Of a DNA stretch of 64,000 nucleotides, positions 63,421 through 64,000 are shown piece after piece; the stretch's first letter is position 1, and each line of letters begins with the position of its first letter. Source of the stretch: Nocardioides oceani (GTDB lineage Bacteria > Actinomycetota > Actinomycetes > Propionibacteriales > Nocardioidaceae); NCBI RefSeq assembly GCF_030412965.1, contig NZ_JAUHJQ010000003.1, positions 214,702 to 278,701 of the forward strand. Direction: 5' to 3'. The translations under genes and the position numbers were made by a program. Under the pieces are notes generated by a model that was not told the origin of the DNA, ran no database searches, and saw nothing but the letters and a program-made list of their open reading frames with translations.

Positions 63421-63485
63421 GCCTCCCGACAAGACCAGCCGGGTCCAAATCCTTCCCCGACCGGCCCGCAGGAGAGGATGGTCAC

Positions 63486-63938
63486 GTGAACGCCCCCGAG
63501 CCGGTCCCCTACACCGCCTACGACACCCGCCTGGCGTCGTACGCCGTCATCACCGACGACGAGGGCCGGATCCTGCTCGCGCTGTGGAACGAGGCGTCCG
63601 ACGGCGGCCGGTGGACCCTCCCCGGCGGCGGCGTCGAGCTCGACGAGACCGTCGAGGAGGGCGCGGTGCGCGAGGTCCGCGAGGAGACCGGGTACGACGT
63701 CCGGCTCGACCGGCTGATGACCGTCGACACCTACGTCATCCCCTCCTCCCGCCGCCACGTCGAGACCGACCGCCCGCTCAAGGCGGTCCGCGTGCTCTTC
63801 GCTGCCACGATCGTCGGCGGCGAGCTCACCCCGGAGGTCGACGGCACCACCGACGAGGCCCGCTGGTTCACCCCCGCCGAGGCCGCCCGCCTCCCGCACG
63901 TCTCGCTCGTCGACCTCGCGCTGGGGCTGCTCGGCTAG
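63486..63938 (+). CDS. NUDIX hydrolase
   Basis: The 150-residue protein contains a complete Nudix box from Gly48: GGVELDETVEEGAVREVREETGYDV, fitting Gx5Ex7REUxEExGU. It hydrolyses a nucleoside diphosphate linked to another group, with Mg2+; the substrate is not evident. The start is GTG, divergent from the aldo/keto reductase with about 65 bp between. The remaining bases to 64000 hold only GC-rich sequence with no gene. Confidence 0.88.
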   Translation: MNAPEPVPYTAYDTRLASYAVITDDEGRILLALWNEASDGGRWTLPGGGVELDETVEEGAVREVREETGYDVRLDRLMTVDTYVIPSSRRHVETDRPLKAVRVLFAATIVGGELTPEVDGTTDEARWFTPAEAARLPHVSLVDLALGLLG

Positions 63939-64000
63939 TCCCGGGGCCGGCCGGCTCCGGCGCTCCGGCTCTTCGGCACCGGCTCCGGGCGTCGACAATC

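Overview
The window reads as chromosomal DNA of a high-GC actinobacterium, most likely from or near Nocardioidaceae. The evidence is very high GC at third codon positions, frequent GTG starts, many 4-bp start/stop overlaps, an actinobacterial-type iron box, F420-linked enzymes and an EtfD-type iron-sulfur reductase. It encodes about 58 proteins and one tRNA, with no rRNA, no CRISPR array and no recognisable transposase or integrase.

Layout. 1-252: tRNA-Gly(CCC) on the minus strand, followed on its 3' side by a 92-bp tandem repeat carrying the tRNA 3' half. 0.3-9 kb: SGNH hydrolase, dCTP deaminase, an iron-regulated siderophore-interacting protein, a ribbon-helix-helix/DUF4097/micro-protein operon, a sodium:solute symporter with a small membrane partner, and a TetR-controlled drug-efflux pump. 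9-20 kb: EtfD with a long repetitive acidic tail, a large secreted M19-like protein, an IclR/EamA pair, a coiled-coil membrane protein, an MFS carrier and a secreted choice-of-anchor P protein. 20.5-37 kb: histidine utilisation in two blocks (hutH-hutU; then an AllC-like hydrolase, hutF and hutI), separated by malQ, an M48 protease, two CoA-ester lyases, a DUF1992 protein, an M20 peptidase/MFS operon and a nitroreductase. 37.3-48 kb: a LuxR-family ATPase regulator, then a tight five-gene operon (Asp-rich repeat peptide, JmjC/cupin oxygenase, sucrase/ferredoxin-like protein, two glycosyltransferases), then a convergent GAF/PAS/SpoIIE phosphatase. 48-52.6 kb: flavin monooxygenase, EthR-like TetR and alpha/beta hydrolase, then an MFS exporter. 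52.6-54.8 kb: three small genes resembling type VII secretion substrates. 54.9-60 kb: sulfotransferase, SDR, DUF1214, F420-dependent oxidoreductase, SnoaL and Ddn-like genes around a KstR-like operator. 60.3-64 kb: a frameshifted EamA transporter with a divergent MarR regulator, then a universal stress protein, aldo/keto reductase and NUDIX hydrolase.

How the parts fit. HutH, HutU, HutI and HutF, plus an AllC-like last step, would take histidine to glutamate. The hutH promoter and the M20 peptidase promoter share a near-identical palindrome, which suggests a dispersed nitrogen-scavenging regulon. EtfD and the CoA-ester lyases belong to acyl-CoA metabolism, and their upstream regions share a 13-bp motif. 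The 48-59 kb genes look like catabolism of a steroid- or terpenoid-like ketone, with KstR-like boxes overlapping the -10 elements of two apparently leaderless genes.

The strongest candidate for an undescribed system is 40580-45297: a Lys/Arg-free Asp-Gly-Ser/Thr repeat peptide translationally coupled to an Fe(II) oxygenase and two glycosyltransferases. It could be a ribosomally made, post-translationally modified acidic peptide. All functional statements come from reading motifs by eye; no database search was run.
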